64,000 nt of DNA from Haemophilus sp. CCUG 60358 (lineage in GTDB: Bacteria > Pseudomonadota > Gammaproteobacteria > Enterobacterales > Pasteurellaceae), in NCBI RefSeq assembly GCF_001679485.1, contig NZ_LZOZ01000009.1:38145-102144 (forward strand). The letters run 5' to 3'. The notes beneath the pieces were generated by a model, which saw only the letters and a program-made list of their open reading frames with translations, did no database searches and had not been told where the DNA came from. Position 1 is the first letter of the stretch. Each line of letters opens with the position of its first letter. This document shows, one piece after another, positions 52,775 through 63,889 of this stretch. Position numbers and translations under genes: made by a program.

Positions 52775-55030
52775 ATGAGCAATATTAACTACGAAGGCAT
52801 CGAGCAGATGCCACTTCGCACCTTTACAGAAAAGGCTTACCTTAATTATTCAATGTACGTCATTATGGATCGTGCATTGCCTTTTATTGGAGATGGCTTA
52901 AAGCCTGTTCAACGTCGTATTGTCTATGCGATGTCTGAACTTGGCTTAAATGCCGCGGCAAAATTTAAAAAATCTGCACGTACCGTCGGTGATGTGTTAG
53001 GTAAATTCCATCCACATGGTGACTCTGCCTGTTATGAAGCCATGGTATTAATGGCTCAGCCCTTTTCTTACCGTTATCCTTTAGTAGATGGTCAAGGAAA
53101 CTGGGGGGCACCAGATGATCCTAAATCATTCGCGGCAATGCGTTATACAGAATCTCGCCTGTCCAAAATTTCTGAAATTCTATTAACTGAATTGGGTCAA
53201 GGCACTGTTGACTTTCAACCAAACTTTGATGGCACCTTAGAAGAACCACAATATTTGCCTGCACGTTTGCCTCATATTCTTTTGAACGGTACCACTGGGA
53301 TTGCCGTCGGAATGGCAACCGATATTCCGCCACACAATATTAATGAAGTAGCAGATGCAGCTGTGATGCTATTAGATAATCCAAAAGCAGGATTAGATGA
53401 TGTGCTCAATATCATTCAAGGCCCGGATTTCCCAACTGAAGCGGAAATTATTTCCCCTAAAGATGATATTCGCAAAATGTATGAAACTGGCCGTGGCTCT
53501 ATCAAAATGCGTGCGACATGGCATAAAGAAGATGGTGAAATCATCATTAGCGCACTTCCTCATCAATCTTCACCATCAAAAATTATTGCACAAATTGCTG
53601 AGCAAATGACAGCAAAAAAATTGCCAATGGTGGAAGATATTCGTGATGAAGCAGATTATGAAAATCCTGTGCGTATCGTACTTGTGCCACGTTCAAATCG
53701 CGTTGACACGGATGCCTTAATGGCGCATTTATTTGCGACGACCGATCTCGAAAAAAGCTATCGTGTAAATATGAATATGATCGGGCTTGATCATAAACCA
53801 GCCGTGAAAGGCTTACTTCAAGTCCTCACTGAATGGCTGACATTCCGTCGCACTACCGTGACACGTCGTTTACAACATCGTTTAGATAAAGTGCTCGCTC
53901 GTTTACATATTTTAGATGGTTTGATGATTGCCTTCCTCAATATTGACGAAGTGATTGAGATTATTCGTACTGAAGATGAACCAAAACAAGTTTTAATGGC
54001 TCGCTTTAACTTAAGTGATGAACAGGCAGAAGCCATTTTAAACTTACGTTTACGCCATTTAGCCAAATTAGAAGAACATCAATTACAAGCTGAAAAAGAT
54101 AAACTCGAAGAAGAGCGGTCAAATTTAGAGTTAATTTTAGGATCTGAACGTCGCTTAAATACTTTGATCAAAAAAGAAATTCAAGAAGATGCAAAAAAAT
54201 ACGCCAGCCCTAGAATGTCTCAATTAGTTGAACGTGAAGAAGCAAAAGCCATTTCTGAAAGTGAAATGAGTCCGGCTGAACCCGTTACTGTTATCTTATC
54301 TGAAATGGGCTGGATTCGTTGTGCGAAAGGTCATGACATTGATCCGGCAGGCTTAAGTTATAAAGCAGGCGATAAATATCTCGCTCACGCTTGTGGTAAA
54401 AGCAATCAACCCGTAATCTTTATTGATAGTACTGGTCGTAGCTATGCTTTAGATCCATTAAGCTTGCCTTCTGCGCGTTCCCAAGGTGAACCACTCACCG
54501 GTAAACTTACATTACCGGCAGGTGCGACGATTGAAAAGGTTATTATGGAACCTGAAAAACAAGAATTATTGATGGCATCAGATGCAGGATACGGTTTTAT
54601 TTGCAAATTTGAAGATTTAATTGCACGTAATAAAGCGGGAAAAGCCTTGATTTCTTTGCCAGAAAATGCGAAAGTCTTGAAACCTGAGACACTTTCCGAG
54701 TCGGCCTCACTTCTTGTGTCCCTCACTTCAGCGGGTCGAATGCTGATTTTTCCGGTACGGGATTTACCGGCATTATCAAAAGGGAAAGGCAACAAAATCA
54801 TCAGTATTCCAGCAGCGAATGCAAAAGCGCGGTCAGAATTATTGGTGAAATTGTTCTTAATTTCAGAGCAAGCCAGCCTTGAGTTCCATTCCGGTAAACG
54901 AAAAATCACATTAAAACCGGAAGATCTGCAAAAATTCCGTGCGGAACGCGGCAGAAAAGGCTCCCAGTTACCACGAGGATTACATAGTAATGTTGACATT
55001 GTGGTGGTTGAACCTGAACACAACTCATAA
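52775..55030 (+). CDS. parC: DNA topoisomerase IV subunit A
   Basis: This encodes 751 residues (E. coli ParC 752). The winged-helix with [29 protein letters not shown] (in part, about 65-95) includes the quinolone-determining Ser/Asp/Glu-type positions. The catalytic Tyr is in [14 protein letters not shown] (about 120-132). The C-terminal beta-propeller begins about 500. It pairs with ParE. In the QRDR the residues at the usual resistance sites read S and E (GDSACYE), the wild-type state. A 12-base gap separates it from the nitrite reductase gene. Confidence 0.96.
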   Translation: MSNINYEGIEQMPLRTFTEKAYLNYSMYVIMDRALPFIGDGLKPVQRRIVYAMSELGLNAAAKFKKSARTVGDVLGKFHPHGDSACYEAMVLMAQPFSYRYPLVDGQGNWGAPDDPKSFAAMRYTESRLSKISEILLTELGQGTVDFQPNFDGTLEEPQYLPARLPHILLNGTTGIAVGMATDIPPHNINEVADAAVMLLDNPKAGLDDVLNIIQGPDFPTEAEIISPKDDIRKMYETGRGSIKMRATWHKEDGEIIISALPHQSSPSKIIAQIAEQMTAKKLPMVEDIRDEADYENPVRIVLVPRSNRVDTDALMAHLFATTDLEKSYRVNMNMIGLDHKPAVKGLLQVLTEWLTFRRTTVTRRLQHRLDKVLARLHILDGLMIAFLNIDEVIEIIRTEDEPKQVLMARFNLSDEQAEAILNLRLRHLAKLEEHQLQAEKDKLEEERSNLELILGSERRLNTLIKKEIQEDAKKYASPRMSQLVEREEAKAISESEMSPAEPVTVILSEMGWIRCAKGHDIDPAGLSYKAGDKYLAHACGKSNQPVIFIDSTGRSYALDPLSLPSARSQGEPLTGKLTLPAGATIEKVIMEPEKQELLMASDAGYGFICKFEDLIARNKAGKALISLPENAKVLKPETLSESASLLVSLTSAGRMLIFPVRDLPALSKGKGNKIISIPAANAKARSELLVKLFLISEQASLEFHSGKRKITLKPEDLQKFRAERGRKGSQLPRGLHSNVDIVVVEPEHNS

Positions 55031-55066
55031 GAATTCTCGAAACCAAACTAAATAGGAGGATATTTC

Positions 55067-56281
55067 GTGAATATTGTTTTTGATACCTATCAAACACTTG
55101 CTTTAGCAAGTTTTGTATTATTACTCGGTTTTTTTCTAGTAAAACGCATTCGGGTTTTACAAACATTCAATATCCCAGAGCCTGTCGTTGGCGGCTTTAT
55201 TGTGGCTATTGCATTAACGGTTTTATATAAAGTAAATGGCACTTCATTCACTTTTGAGAAAAGCTTACAAACATCGATGATGTTGGTATTCTTCTCCTCT
55301 ATCGGTTTAAGTGCAAACTTTGCTCGCTTAATTAAAGGCGGAAAACCATTAGTTATCTTCCTATTGGCAGCGGGAATACTCATTGTTTGCCAAAATGTCA
55401 TCGGTATTTTAGGTACTCAATTATTAGGTATTGATCCTGCTTATGGTCTACTGGCCGGTTCAGTTACCCTAACCGGTGGTCATGGTACAGGTGCGGCATG
55501 GGCAGAAACTTTCACTAAAGAATTTAATCTACCGGCTGCAACAGAAATCGCCATGGCATGTGCCACATTCGGTTTAGTCTTTGGTGGTATCTTAGGTGGT
55601 CCAGTATCTCGTTATTTATTAAATCATCAAAAACAAGGTGAAAACCCGGAGAATGATGAAGTAGATGACGTACAAGAAGCATTTGAGCACCCAACTTACA
55701 AACGTAAAATTAATGCGCGCTCAATCATTGAAACCATCGCAATGCTTTCTTTATGTTTACTCATCGGTCAATACTTAGATGGCTTAACAAAAGGTACACA
55801 CATTCAATTACCAACATTCGTATGGTGTTTATTTACAGGTGTAATCATTCGTAACAGCTTAACCCACTTATTCAAATTCCAAGTGGCTGATTCAGCGATT
55901 GACGTATTAGGTAGCGTAGGTTTATCTATCTTCTTAGCGATTGCTTTGATGTCTCTCAAACTTTGGGAATTAGCAGGTCTTGCAACAGATGTATTAGTTA
56001 TCTTAGCAGTTCAAGTTGTCTTCATGGCTTTCTTCGCTATCTACGTCACATACCGTATGATGGGTAAAGATTATGATGCTATTGTATTAAGTGCGGGTCA
56101 CTGTGGTTTCGGTCTCGGTGCAACACCAACAGCCGTAGCTAACATGCAAGCGATTACCAGTCGTTTCGGACCATCTCACAAAGCGTTCTTAATCGTACCA
56201 ATGGTAGGGGCATTCTTTATCGACTTATTAAACGCCGGTATCTTAAAAATGTTCTTAAGCGTTGTTGAAGCGCTTCACTAA
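55067..56281 (+). CDS. gltS: Sodium/glutamate symporter
   Basis: This encodes 404 residues and starts with GTG at 55067 behind a near-perfect TAGGAGGA site. It has about ten membrane helices and GltS motifs: NIPEPVVGGFIVAIAL (about 37-52), MMLVFFSSIGLSANFARLIKGG (in part), GSVTLTGGHGTGAAW (about 130-145), and ATPTAVANMQAITSRFGPSHKAFLIVPMVGAFFID (in part, near the end). It imports glutamate with sodium. Confidence 0.94.
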   Translation: MNIVFDTYQTLALASFVLLLGFFLVKRIRVLQTFNIPEPVVGGFIVAIALTVLYKVNGTSFTFEKSLQTSMMLVFFSSIGLSANFARLIKGGKPLVIFLLAAGILIVCQNVIGILGTQLLGIDPAYGLLAGSVTLTGGHGTGAAWAETFTKEFNLPAATEIAMACATFGLVFGGILGGPVSRYLLNHQKQGENPENDEVDDVQEAFEHPTYKRKINARSIIETIAMLSLCLLIGQYLDGLTKGTHIQLPTFVWCLFTGVIIRNSLTHLFKFQVADSAIDVLGSVGLSIFLAIALMSLKLWELAGLATDVLVILAVQVVFMAFFAIYVTYRMMGKDYDAIVLSAGHCGFGLGATPTAVANMQAITSRFGPSHKAFLIVPMVGAFFIDLLNAGILKMFLSVVEALH

Positions 56282-56291
56282 TCAAACGTAG

Positions 56292-56323
56292 AAAAAAAGG
56301 CTGACATTTTGTCAGCCTTTTTA
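56292..56323. terminator. Bidirectional terminator between gltS and mfd
   Basis: AAAAAGGCTGACA / TGTCAGCCTTTTT stem; the two genes converge. Confidence 0.85.
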
Positions 56324-56324
56324 T

Positions 56325-59300
56325 TTACTCTCTACTCAGTAGCGTCTTCACTAAATCCATTACAAATTCTAGCCGCGCTTTGTTTTCTGGAAGTGCTTTT
56401 ACAAACTTAAATTTTAGTGGACCATCAAAGCGATAAACAATTGGATTTTGTTGAATTAATTTGATGAATTTTTCTGGATCAACTTTTGCTGAAGGTGAGA
56501 ATTCAATAAAGCCCCCTTGAGCCCCAGCATCGATTTTCAGTACTTTTAATGGTTTCACCATTAAACGCATCTCTGCAATTTGTAAAAGATTTTTAGTTGC
56601 TTCAGGTAATAGGCCAAAGCGATCGATTAATTCAACTTTTAATTCATCTAACTCTTGCTTACTTTCTGCTGCAGCAATGCGTTTATAGAACGATAAACGC
56701 ATATTCACATCACCAAGATAGTCATCTGGCAATAAAGCTGGAACACGTAACTCAATTTCAGCTTGTTGATGTGTAATCTCTTCTAATGAAGGTTCTCTGC
56801 CCTCTTTTAAGGCTTTAACTGCTGCATCAAGCAATTCCATATAAAGTGAAAAACCGATGCTCTCAATTTGCCCACTTTGTTCATTCCCTAATAATTCACC
56901 TGCACCGCGAATTTCTAAATCGTGCGTCGCAAGGATGAAACCTGCACCTAAGTTATCTAAACTTTCTAATGCCTCTAAACGACGTTTCGCATCTTTCGTC
57001 ATTAATTTCGGCGGAGGTGTAAGCAAATACGCATAAGCTTGATGATGGGAACGCCCTACTCGACCACGCAACTGGTGAAGCTGAGCTAAACCAAAATTAT
57101 CTGCACGTTCAATAATAATCGTATTTGCCGTTGGTACGTCAATTCCTGTTTCAATGATGGTGGAACAAACTAATACGTTATAACGTTGATGATAAAAATC
57201 ACTCATCACGCGTTCAAGTTCACGTTCCCGCATTTGACCATGACCAATCACGACTCGAGCTTCTGGTACAAGTGCGGTCAGTTTTTCAGCCGTATTTTCA
57301 ATACTCGCCACATCATTATGTAAATAATAAACTTGCCCACCACGTAAAATTTCACGCAGGATGGCCTCACGAATAATTAAATCATCCTTCTGACGAACAA
57401 ACGTTTTGATACTCACTCGACGAGCCGGTGGTGTCGCAATAATAGAAAGATCGCGAATACCATTCATCGCCATATTCAAAGTACGAGGAATTGGTGTTGC
57501 GGTAAGCGTTAAAATATCAATATTCGCTCGAAGTTGTTTAATTTTCTCTTTTTGTCCCACACCAAAGCGATGTTCTTCATCGATGATAAGTAAGCCAAGA
57601 TCAGAAAACTTCACATCGGATTGAATTAATTTATGGGTTCCAATTAGAATATCGACTTTTCCTTCGGCTAAATTTTCTAAGATTTGTTTTTGCTCTTTGG
57701 CTGTTTTAAAACGAGAAAGCACTTCCACATTAACCGGCAGATTAGCAAAACGATCTTTAAAATTCTCATAATGCTGTTGAGCTAACAAGGTTGTTGGAAC
57801 CAATACAGCCACTTGTTTATGATTCATTACTGCCAAAAATGCGGCTCGCATCGCTACTTCCGTCTTCCCAAAGCCCACATCACCACAAACTAAACGGTCC
57901 ATTGCTTTGGGCTGACACATATCTGAAATGACGGCATTAATCGCCATAGCTTGATCGTGCGTTTCTTCAAAAGGGAAGGTTGCAGCAAATTGCTGGAATT
58001 CCTCACGATCATATTTAAATTCAAAGCCTTTTTTCACTTCTCGCTGGGCATACACATCAAGTAATTCAGCAGCCACATCACGAATTTTTTCTGCGGCCTT
58101 TTGACGCGTTTTCGCCCATGATTCATTACCTAATTTATGTAATGGTGCGGTTTCATCTGAGCCCCCCACATAGCGACTAATTAAATGAAGAGAACCAACC
58201 GGCACATAAAGTTTGGACTCATTCGCATAATTGATCAGTAAATACTCTGCTTTTAAGCCCCCAGTATCGAGTGTCACTAAGCCACCATAACGCCCAACAC
58301 CATGATCTAAATGTACCACAGGCTGCCCAATTTTTAATTCAGCCAGATTGCGCACTAAGGTATCCGGATTCACCGCCTTACGTTTATCACGCTGACGTTG
58401 TTGTACTCGCTCGCCTAAAATTTCATGCTCTGTAATGACGGCGAGTTTAGCCTCATCAAGAATAAAACCTTGCTCAAGACGACTTACCCACAGATTAAAC
58501 TTGTCTTGATTGGCTTCAGATAAGGTTTTAATCTGTTTAGGCTTAATTTTTAATGGTGAAAGTAAATCCAGTAAGGTTTCACGTCGTCCTTCAGTTTCAA
58601 CTGAAAATAGAACATTTCCTTTAAAATGCTCAATAAACTGACGAAGTTGCGATAACGGTTCTTTTTGCTGTGATTGAATGGTCACGGCTGGTAATGCGGA
58701 CACCGCTAAATTTTTCTGACGAACAGATGACCGCACTTTTTCTACTTTAAAATTAATTTTAGGATAATTTTTTAATGCATGATTTACCGCATCAATGCTT
58801 AGCCACAAACGTTCTGGCGGTAAAAGAGGGCGCATCGGGTCAACTTTTCGATGCTCATAACGCTGTTTAGCATCAAGATAAAAACGTTCACCTTGCGCTT
58901 GATTTGTTTCCATATCCACAAATAACGTTTTCTCGGGCAAGTAATCGAACAATGTTGCCATTTCATCAAAGAATAGCGGCTGCCAATATTCAATCCCTGA
59001 AATTAATGTGCCTTTACTGATTTGCTGATAAATATGTTCTGGCTCACGACGAATTTCACCAAAGGTTTCTCTAAATTGTGTGCGGAAAAACTCAATACCT
59101 TTCTCATCTGTTGGAAATTCGTGTGCAGGTAATAAATTAATAGATTGAATTTCATCTAACGTTCGCTGCGTATCGACATCAAAAGTACGAATCGAATCAA
59201 TTTCATCATCAAAAAAATCTAAGCGAAACGGGACCGTACTTCCCATCGGGAAAAGATCTAAAAGAGATCCGCGCACGGCATATTCACCATGTTCTAACAC

Positions 59301-59768
59301 TTGTTCTACGGAACGGTATCCCGCTGACTCTAATTGTAATCGTAATTTTTCAATGACAAGACGATCGCCTTTTTTAATTAAAAGGACATTATGCTGTAGA
59401 TATTTCGGCGGGCACACTCGCTGCATTAATGTGCTAATTGGCAAAACAAAGATGCCTTTTTTAGTATTTTGCAAATGAAATAGCGCACTTAAACGAGAAG
59501 AAATAATTTCTTGATGAGGCGAAAAAGAATCATAAGGTAACGTTTCCCAATCAGGAAAAAACTGAACGGGCTGAGAAGTTAAATCCGGTAAAACTTGTGA
59601 TAAACGAACCGCACCTTTGGTATCCGGCGTCACAACCACCGTCAATCCATCATATTGCTCTGCAATTTCACTAACCGCAAGTGCATCAGCACCCGTTAAT
59701 ACGTTGCCAAGAATTTTATGATCATTTGGCTGAGTTGGAATATCAAAATTAAAATAGGTTGTTTTCAT
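56325..59768 (-). CDS. mfd: Transcription-repair coupling factor
   Basis: This encodes 1147 residues (E. coli 1148) from the ATG at 59768. The N-terminal UvrB-homology domain (1-340) is followed by the RNA polymerase-interacting domain ([19 protein letters not shown], about 475) and the translocase motor (Walker [19 protein letters not shown], about 625; DEEH box [35 protein letters not shown], in part). The TRG/D7 region and the C-terminal domain complete it. It dislodges stalled RNA polymerase and recruits UvrA. An uptake core overlaps the region just before the start, replacing any clear ribosome site. Confidence 0.96.
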   Translation of the reverse strand: MKTTYFNFDIPTQPNDHKILGNVLTGADALAVSEIAEQYDGLTVVVTPDTKGAVRLSQVLPDLTSQPVQFFPDWETLPYDSFSPHQEIISSRLSALFHLQNTKKGIFVLPISTLMQRVCPPKYLQHNVLLIKKGDRLVIEKLRLQLESAGYRSVEQVLEHGEYAVRGSLLDLFPMGSTVPFRLDFFDDEIDSIRTFDVDTQRTLDEIQSINLLPAHEFPTDEKGIEFFRTQFRETFGEIRREPEHIYQQISKGTLISGIEYWQPLFFDEMATLFDYLPEKTLFVDMETNQAQGERFYLDAKQRYEHRKVDPMRPLLPPERLWLSIDAVNHALKNYPKINFKVEKVRSSVRQKNLAVSALPAVTIQSQQKEPLSQLRQFIEHFKGNVLFSVETEGRRETLLDLLSPLKIKPKQIKTLSEANQDKFNLWVSRLEQGFILDEAKLAVITEHEILGERVQQRQRDKRKAVNPDTLVRNLAELKIGQPVVHLDHGVGRYGGLVTLDTGGLKAEYLLINYANESKLYVPVGSLHLISRYVGGSDETAPLHKLGNESWAKTRQKAAEKIRDVAAELLDVYAQREVKKGFEFKYDREEFQQFAATFPFEETHDQAMAINAVISDMCQPKAMDRLVCGDVGFGKTEVAMRAAFLAVMNHKQVAVLVPTTLLAQQHYENFKDRFANLPVNVEVLSRFKTAKEQKQILENLAEGKVDILIGTHKLIQSDVKFSDLGLLIIDEEHRFGVGQKEKIKQLRANIDILTLTATPIPRTLNMAMNGIRDLSIIATPPARRVSIKTFVRQKDDLIIREAILREILRGGQVYYLHNDVASIENTAEKLTALVPEARVVIGHGQMRERELERVMSDFYHQRYNVLVCSTIIETGIDVPTANTIIIERADNFGLAQLHQLRGRVGRSHHQAYAYLLTPPPKLMTKDAKRRLEALESLDNLGAGFILATHDLEIRGAGELLGNEQSGQIESIGFSLYMELLDAAVKALKEGREPSLEEITHQQAEIELRVPALLPDDYLGDVNMRLSFYKRIAAAESKQELDELKVELIDRFGLLPEATKNLLQIAEMRLMVKPLKVLKIDAGAQGGFIEFSPSAKVDPEKFIKLIQQNPIVYRFDGPLKFKFVKALPENKARLEFVMDLVKTLLSRE

Positions 59769-59854
59769 AAGTGCGGTCAATTTTATCTCATTTTTTTATT
59801 TGAACAGCGAGTTAGTTTAGCAAATTCACTCTACTTTTCAATAATTATCTGTAT

Positions 59855-59883
59855 AAAAAAACAGGGTTAATTAACCCTGTTTC
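59855..59883 (-). terminator. Terminator after the tmcA unit
   Basis: AAACAGGGTTAA / TTAACCCTGTTT followed by Ts on the minus strand. Confidence 0.8.
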
Positions 59884-59885
59884 TC

Positions 59886-60059
59886 CTATTTTTTGAGTGG
59901 TTCAAGTGGCTTCTCTTTTTTTACATGCCCATCATCATCGAATTCGATATGTGGCATACAGCCTCTACAAGAGCCTTTATCTAAACCAAGCTCTTTACAA
60001 AACTTATTATATTCATCTACGGCTTTGCGAAACCAACCTTTTTTTTCTTGTTCGCTCAT
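59886..60059 (-). CDS. Small cysteine-containing protein (DUF5363-like)
   Basis: This encodes 57 residues. It starts at 60059 in a 4-base overlap with the tmcA stop (ATGA), so it is translationally coupled. The middle has CRGCMPHIEFDDDG after KFCKELGLDKGS, giving three Cys and one His in a pattern that could hold a metal. The ends are basic and acidic. I believe it matches the DUF5363 family of Haemophilus; its partner or function is unknown, although linkage to tmcA suggests a role in tRNA or translation. Confidence 0.6.
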   Translation of the reverse strand: MSEQEKKGWFRKAVDEYNKFCKELGLDKGSCRGCMPHIEFDDDGHVKKEKPLEPLKK

Positions 60060-61900
60060 CTTGCCTCCTTTTTTAATTTTTGTGCAATTTCCGAACGGAA
60101 TAATTTTAACCCATTTTTCTTGTTATAGGGTATCTGTTTTGTGATGAAATAATCTCGCATTAAAGGACAATCTTTTTCATCTAAATTCATTAAAAATCGA
60201 CGAATTGCCGGCAAAGTGGAAGCTAAAGTGCGGTGAAAATAAGCGAAGTTTTTTAGACTTAACCAATCTTCATCAAGCAATTCCCAATCTACTGATGTGG
60301 TATTAAATTCCTGAGCAAGTGGATGGAAAGACAAAGGCATATTCCGTTGAAAAGATTGCTTTGCTTCTCTTTCTAATTCAATCCCTTGTGCAGAAAGCCC
60401 TTTTAGAGCAATAGCTGAATAACAACCACTACTCGCCTCTAAATGCTCGCCTAAATGAACAAGAGAAAAACCACATTTCTGCCAAAATTGAGCCAGTTCT
60501 TTGGTATAACCAAAACTCACTGATAAATAATCCAGATCGGTATTTTGTGTGATGTATTCAATAAGTTGTGTACCAATACCATGCTGCTGCCACATAGGCT
60601 GGACCGCAATTCTCGAAATACGTAAAGAATGCAATTCACAAGCCTTTTGTAGCTGAGCATGAAAACAAAGTGCTTGCGGGACGAGATTGCCTTTCGGGCG
60701 TCTACTACCTTGTTGAATCGCTTCAATGAGGGCTGAATCTTCAATCCCGCCTTCTTTTAATGCCCAAACTGCACCTAATAAATCTTGTTCATTTTCAGCG
60801 GTAAAAAAACGCTGTGAATTAGCATCAAACAATCGCCGTAGATCTAATGGTGATGTACGATAATGGGCTAATGTCATCAAGCCATAGAATTGAGACAATG
60901 AAGAAAGTATTTCCTCTTGTGAGCGTTCAGTAATTTGGCATATTTTGCTTTTATCGTATGGCGTTTGTTTAAAGTCATCCTCTACATTCAATAATAAAAG
61001 CTCATCGATAAACGCCTCTAAAGCATCATCTTTCGACCAACGCAGCGGTTCAATAAGCTCAAAATCAGAAAAAGTGCGGTTAATTTTTTGCTTAAATTTA
61101 AGCTCAAAGCCTCGCCCCGTTCCCTCATAACTATGGATGGTAGTCGTAAATAGAATATGCTTAAAATGCTGGGAAAAAGCAGTGAGTTGAGCAATCGGCA
61201 ACATTGCCGCCTCATCAACAAAAAGCCAAGCATTTTCAGAAAAAGAAGGATCATTTTGCAAAGCAAGGAAAAGCGCATCTGGTGCAATAAAGATAATTTC
61301 TTTTTGTGAAAATTCAGCCAAAATATTGACCGCACTTTTATTTGGAGCTGTGAGGTAAATTTTAGTATCCAGTTGATTCGCTAATAAGCCTGCTAGAGCT
61401 GATTTCCCTCTTCCTCGTTTGGCAGTAAGAAAGTAAAGTTCAGATTCTTTTTGTAAGATTTGCTCAATGGTTTTCTGCTGATCTAAGGTCGCATTGTGGT
61501 TTACAAATAACTGCTGAAAAGTGCGGTCAAACTTTAAATCATTTTGATGATAAAGGACGGGAAAATCATATTTATGAATACAATGCTTAAAATATGCAAT
61601 AAATCTTGGCGTCGTAATTGCCTCAAGCGAACCTGACCAACGAAGACTATCTTCGTCTATTTGGGAATGAAGTTTCTCCCAATTTGATAGCAAAACAATT
61701 AAGGCACCATTCATTTTTAATGTACCGGCCGCAATGGCGAGCGCCTCTAAATGGATACCTTTTCGTGCATCAAACAAGATCGTCTCAAACTCTTGCCCAA
61801 GAAGATTTTGAATTTTAGAAAACTCATTAATGATCAAGGTATTTGCCGGCAAATTAGACGGCATATTCTCACTGATCAAAATTTGAAAATGACGTGTCAT
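60056..61900 (-). CDS. tmcA: tRNA(Met) cytidine acetyltransferase
   Basis: This encodes 614 residues. Domains in order: an N-terminal DUF1726 region, an RNA helicase-like ATPase with TAKRGRGKSALAGLLANQL (Walker A, about 158-175, in part) and LFVDEAAMLPIAQL (Walker B, about 228), and a GNAT acetyltransferase region near residue 410-460 (RISRIAVQPMWQQHGIGTQLIEYI, in part), then the C-terminal tail. It is shorter than E. coli TmcA (671). It makes ac4C34 in the elongator tRNA-Met. It follows arcB by 3 bases. Confidence 0.93.
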   Translation of the reverse strand: MTRHFQILISENMPSNLPANTLIINEFSKIQNLLGQEFETILFDARKGIHLEALAIAAGTLKMNGALIVLLSNWEKLHSQIDEDSLRWSGSLEAITTPRFIAYFKHCIHKYDFPVLYHQNDLKFDRTFQQLFVNHNATLDQQKTIEQILQKESELYFLTAKRGRGKSALAGLLANQLDTKIYLTAPNKSAVNILAEFSQKEIIFIAPDALFLALQNDPSFSENAWLFVDEAAMLPIAQLTAFSQHFKHILFTTTIHSYEGTGRGFELKFKQKINRTFSDFELIEPLRWSKDDALEAFIDELLLLNVEDDFKQTPYDKSKICQITERSQEEILSSLSQFYGLMTLAHYRTSPLDLRRLFDANSQRFFTAENEQDLLGAVWALKEGGIEDSALIEAIQQGSRRPKGNLVPQALCFHAQLQKACELHSLRISRIAVQPMWQQHGIGTQLIEYITQNTDLDYLSVSFGYTKELAQFWQKCGFSLVHLGEHLEASSGCYSAIALKGLSAQGIELEREAKQSFQRNMPLSFHPLAQEFNTTSVDWELLDEDWLSLKNFAYFHRTLASTLPAIRRFLMNLDEKDCPLMRDYFITKQIPYNKKNGLKLFRSEIAQKLKKEAR

Positions 61901-61903
61901 GAA

Positions 61904-63670
61904 TTATTTTTCTAAATATGCTTCTAATTCAGCTACATTTTGAGACCATTCATTACTGAGTTGCTTTATCCATGAAGCAATATCAGATGTCCAATTTGGT
62001 AATGAGGTATCTTGAGCCTGTTTTGCGATATTTTGCACATTAACTAGTCCTACCGACGCGGCTGCACCTTTAATTTTATGTGCGACATCTGACACTGTTT
62101 GTTGCATATTTGAGTTTGCAAGATAATCGTCATACGCTGTTTCTAATTCATCTAAATAAATCGGCATCCATTGTTTAAATAAATCAACATTAGCTTTAGC
62201 TTGAGATTTTCCGATTAACTCAATAAGTGAAATATTGATGCCTTCTTGAACCTGAGGAGGTTCTTCTTCATTAGAGATACATTCAATATCATCGCCTAAA
62301 AAAGTTTTAAAGCACTGACGTAATTCAACCAAAGAAAGTGGCTTGCGTAATACCCCATCCATTCCCTGCTCTTGATATTCTTCTTCACTGTGCATCACGT
62401 TTGCTGTAAAGGCAATTAAAGGTGGAAGAAAATCGTAAATCCCTTCTTCGTAGTTTTTTCGCAGATATTGTGCGATATCAAAACCTGACATATCAGGCAA
62501 TTTAATATCAAGAAAAACAATATCGTAAGTATTTTTCTCAAATAGTCGGATCGCCTGTTCACCATTCATGGCAACATCAACATAATGACCTTGTTTTTCA
62601 AGAATACTTTTGGCCACAACCACATTCAATTCAACGTCTTCAACTAATAAAATAGAAAGATGCTGCATGGCTGTTTCAGCATTCATATCATTAGCTTGAG
62701 CTTTATCCGCAATAATCGTTAAATAAAAAGTAGAACCTTTATCCAACTCACTTTCAACGGTTAAATCCCCTTGCATTAACTGCGCAAGATTCTTAGAAAT
62801 CGCAAGACCGATGCCACTTCCTGCGGAACGGTGAATATTATCTTTAACTTGATAATACATAGTAAAAATCTTATCCAGTTCGCAAGAAGCAATACCTGCC
62901 CCCGTATCTGCAACACTAAATTGATATTGATTATCTTGGATTTTCTGTACTGTTAGGATAACTTCACCTTTATCAGTAAATTTCACCGCATTACCAATTA
63001 GATTCCAAAGAATTTGGCTGATCCGAGCACGATCGAGATAAAGCCAATTAGGTAAATTCTCATACTGATTTAAAGAAAACTTTAGCCCCTTTTGTTCTGC
63101 CATTAAGGTACCAAAATTATAGAAATCATTAAGTAGTGAATGGAAATCACAAGGCTGGATATTTAATTCAATACGTTTAGAGTCGATCTTATCTAAGTCA
63201 ATAATATCACTAAAAATATGACCTAAACTGACTGCACTTAGATTAATCGTATTCAGATAATTCTGTTGTTGTTCGGTTAATTTATCATCTAATAAAATTC
63301 GACTTAAGCCAATGATTCCATTTAATGGGGTACGTAACTCATGGCTAATGGTAGCCAGTAAGGTACTTTTATCACGATTATTTTTTTCTAATCGAGCGAG
63401 CGTTTTAGAGAGCTCTAAACGGGAACGCTCTAATCGCTCAACAAGTAGCGTAAAGAAATAAATAACAAAAGGAGCAGTAAACAAACCAAAAGTGATCGAG
63501 CGAACAATATCACTCCAGTGAATACCATCACTAAACAATGTACTTAATAAGATTTGTATACAAAGAGCCAAAATCGCAAGAATAGCAATGCCAAGTAAAG
63601 AGAAGCGAACTCGACCTAATCGAATAACCCAGTCAACATAGCGTTGTGCAAAATATCTAAAATTTTTCAT
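61904..63670 (-). CDS. arcB: Aerobic respiration control sensor kinase (PAS-less)
   Basis: This encodes 588 residues, far shorter than E. coli ArcB (778). Two membrane helices (about 25-47 and 58-78) are followed by a linker coiled coil, the dimer-phosphoacceptor helix with His110 (ATISHELRTPLNGIIG), the ATPase (QILWNLIGNAVKFTDKG, GSGIGLAISKNL), a receiver with Asp388 (YDIVFLDIKLPDMSG) and an HPt with His531 (DVAHKIKGAAASVG). The PAS domain of the enteric protein is absent; the linker after the second helix goes straight into the kinase. It phosphorylates ArcA under low oxygen. It is coupled to tmcA. Confidence 0.93.
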   Translation of the reverse strand: MKNFRYFAQRYVDWVIRLGRVRFSLLGIAILAILALCIQILLSTLFSDGIHWSDIVRSITFGLFTAPFVIYFFTLLVERLERSRLELSKTLARLEKNNRDKSTLLATISHELRTPLNGIIGLSRILLDDKLTEQQQNYLNTINLSAVSLGHIFSDIIDLDKIDSKRIELNIQPCDFHSLLNDFYNFGTLMAEQKGLKFSLNQYENLPNWLYLDRARISQILWNLIGNAVKFTDKGEVILTVQKIQDNQYQFSVADTGAGIASCELDKIFTMYYQVKDNIHRSAGSGIGLAISKNLAQLMQGDLTVESELDKGSTFYLTIIADKAQANDMNAETAMQHLSILLVEDVELNVVVAKSILEKQGHYVDVAMNGEQAIRLFEKNTYDIVFLDIKLPDMSGFDIAQYLRKNYEEGIYDFLPPLIAFTANVMHSEEEYQEQGMDGVLRKPLSLVELRQCFKTFLGDDIECISNEEEPPQVQEGINISLIELIGKSQAKANVDLFKQWMPIYLDELETAYDDYLANSNMQQTVSDVAHKIKGAAASVGLVNVQNIAKQAQDTSLPNWTSDIASWIKQLSNEWSQNVAELEAYLEK

Positions 63671-63733
63671 TGTTTATATTGAGAAATAAAAATTGAGATC
63701 ATTCTATAGAGTTTTTAATAAAAATCCATAAAC

Positions 63734-63762
63734 AAAAACCCCAAGCCATTCAGCTCGGGGTT
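63734..63762 (-). terminator. rRNA operon terminator
   Basis: On the minus strand AACCCC-(loop)-GGGGTTTTT, about 11 bases past the 5S gene. Confidence 0.8.
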
Positions 63763-63773
63763 CTATATTCACT

Positions 63774-63889
63774 ACCTGGCGGTGTCCTACTCTCACATGG
63801 GGAAGCCCCACACTACCATCGGCGCATCGGCGTTTCACTTCTGAGTTCGGTATGGGGTCAGGTGGGACCACCGCTCTATCGCCGCCAGG
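63774..63889 (-). rRNA. rrf: 5S ribosomal RNA
   Basis: On the minus strand the sequence runs from CTGGCGGCGATAGAGCGG to GGACACCGCCAGG. The ends pair, and the internal CCCATACCGAACTCAGAAGT (loop B/C region) and GATGGTAGTGTGGGG are typical of gammaproteobacterial 5S rRNA. The length is about 116 nt. The ends are good to within about two bases. Confidence 0.95.
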
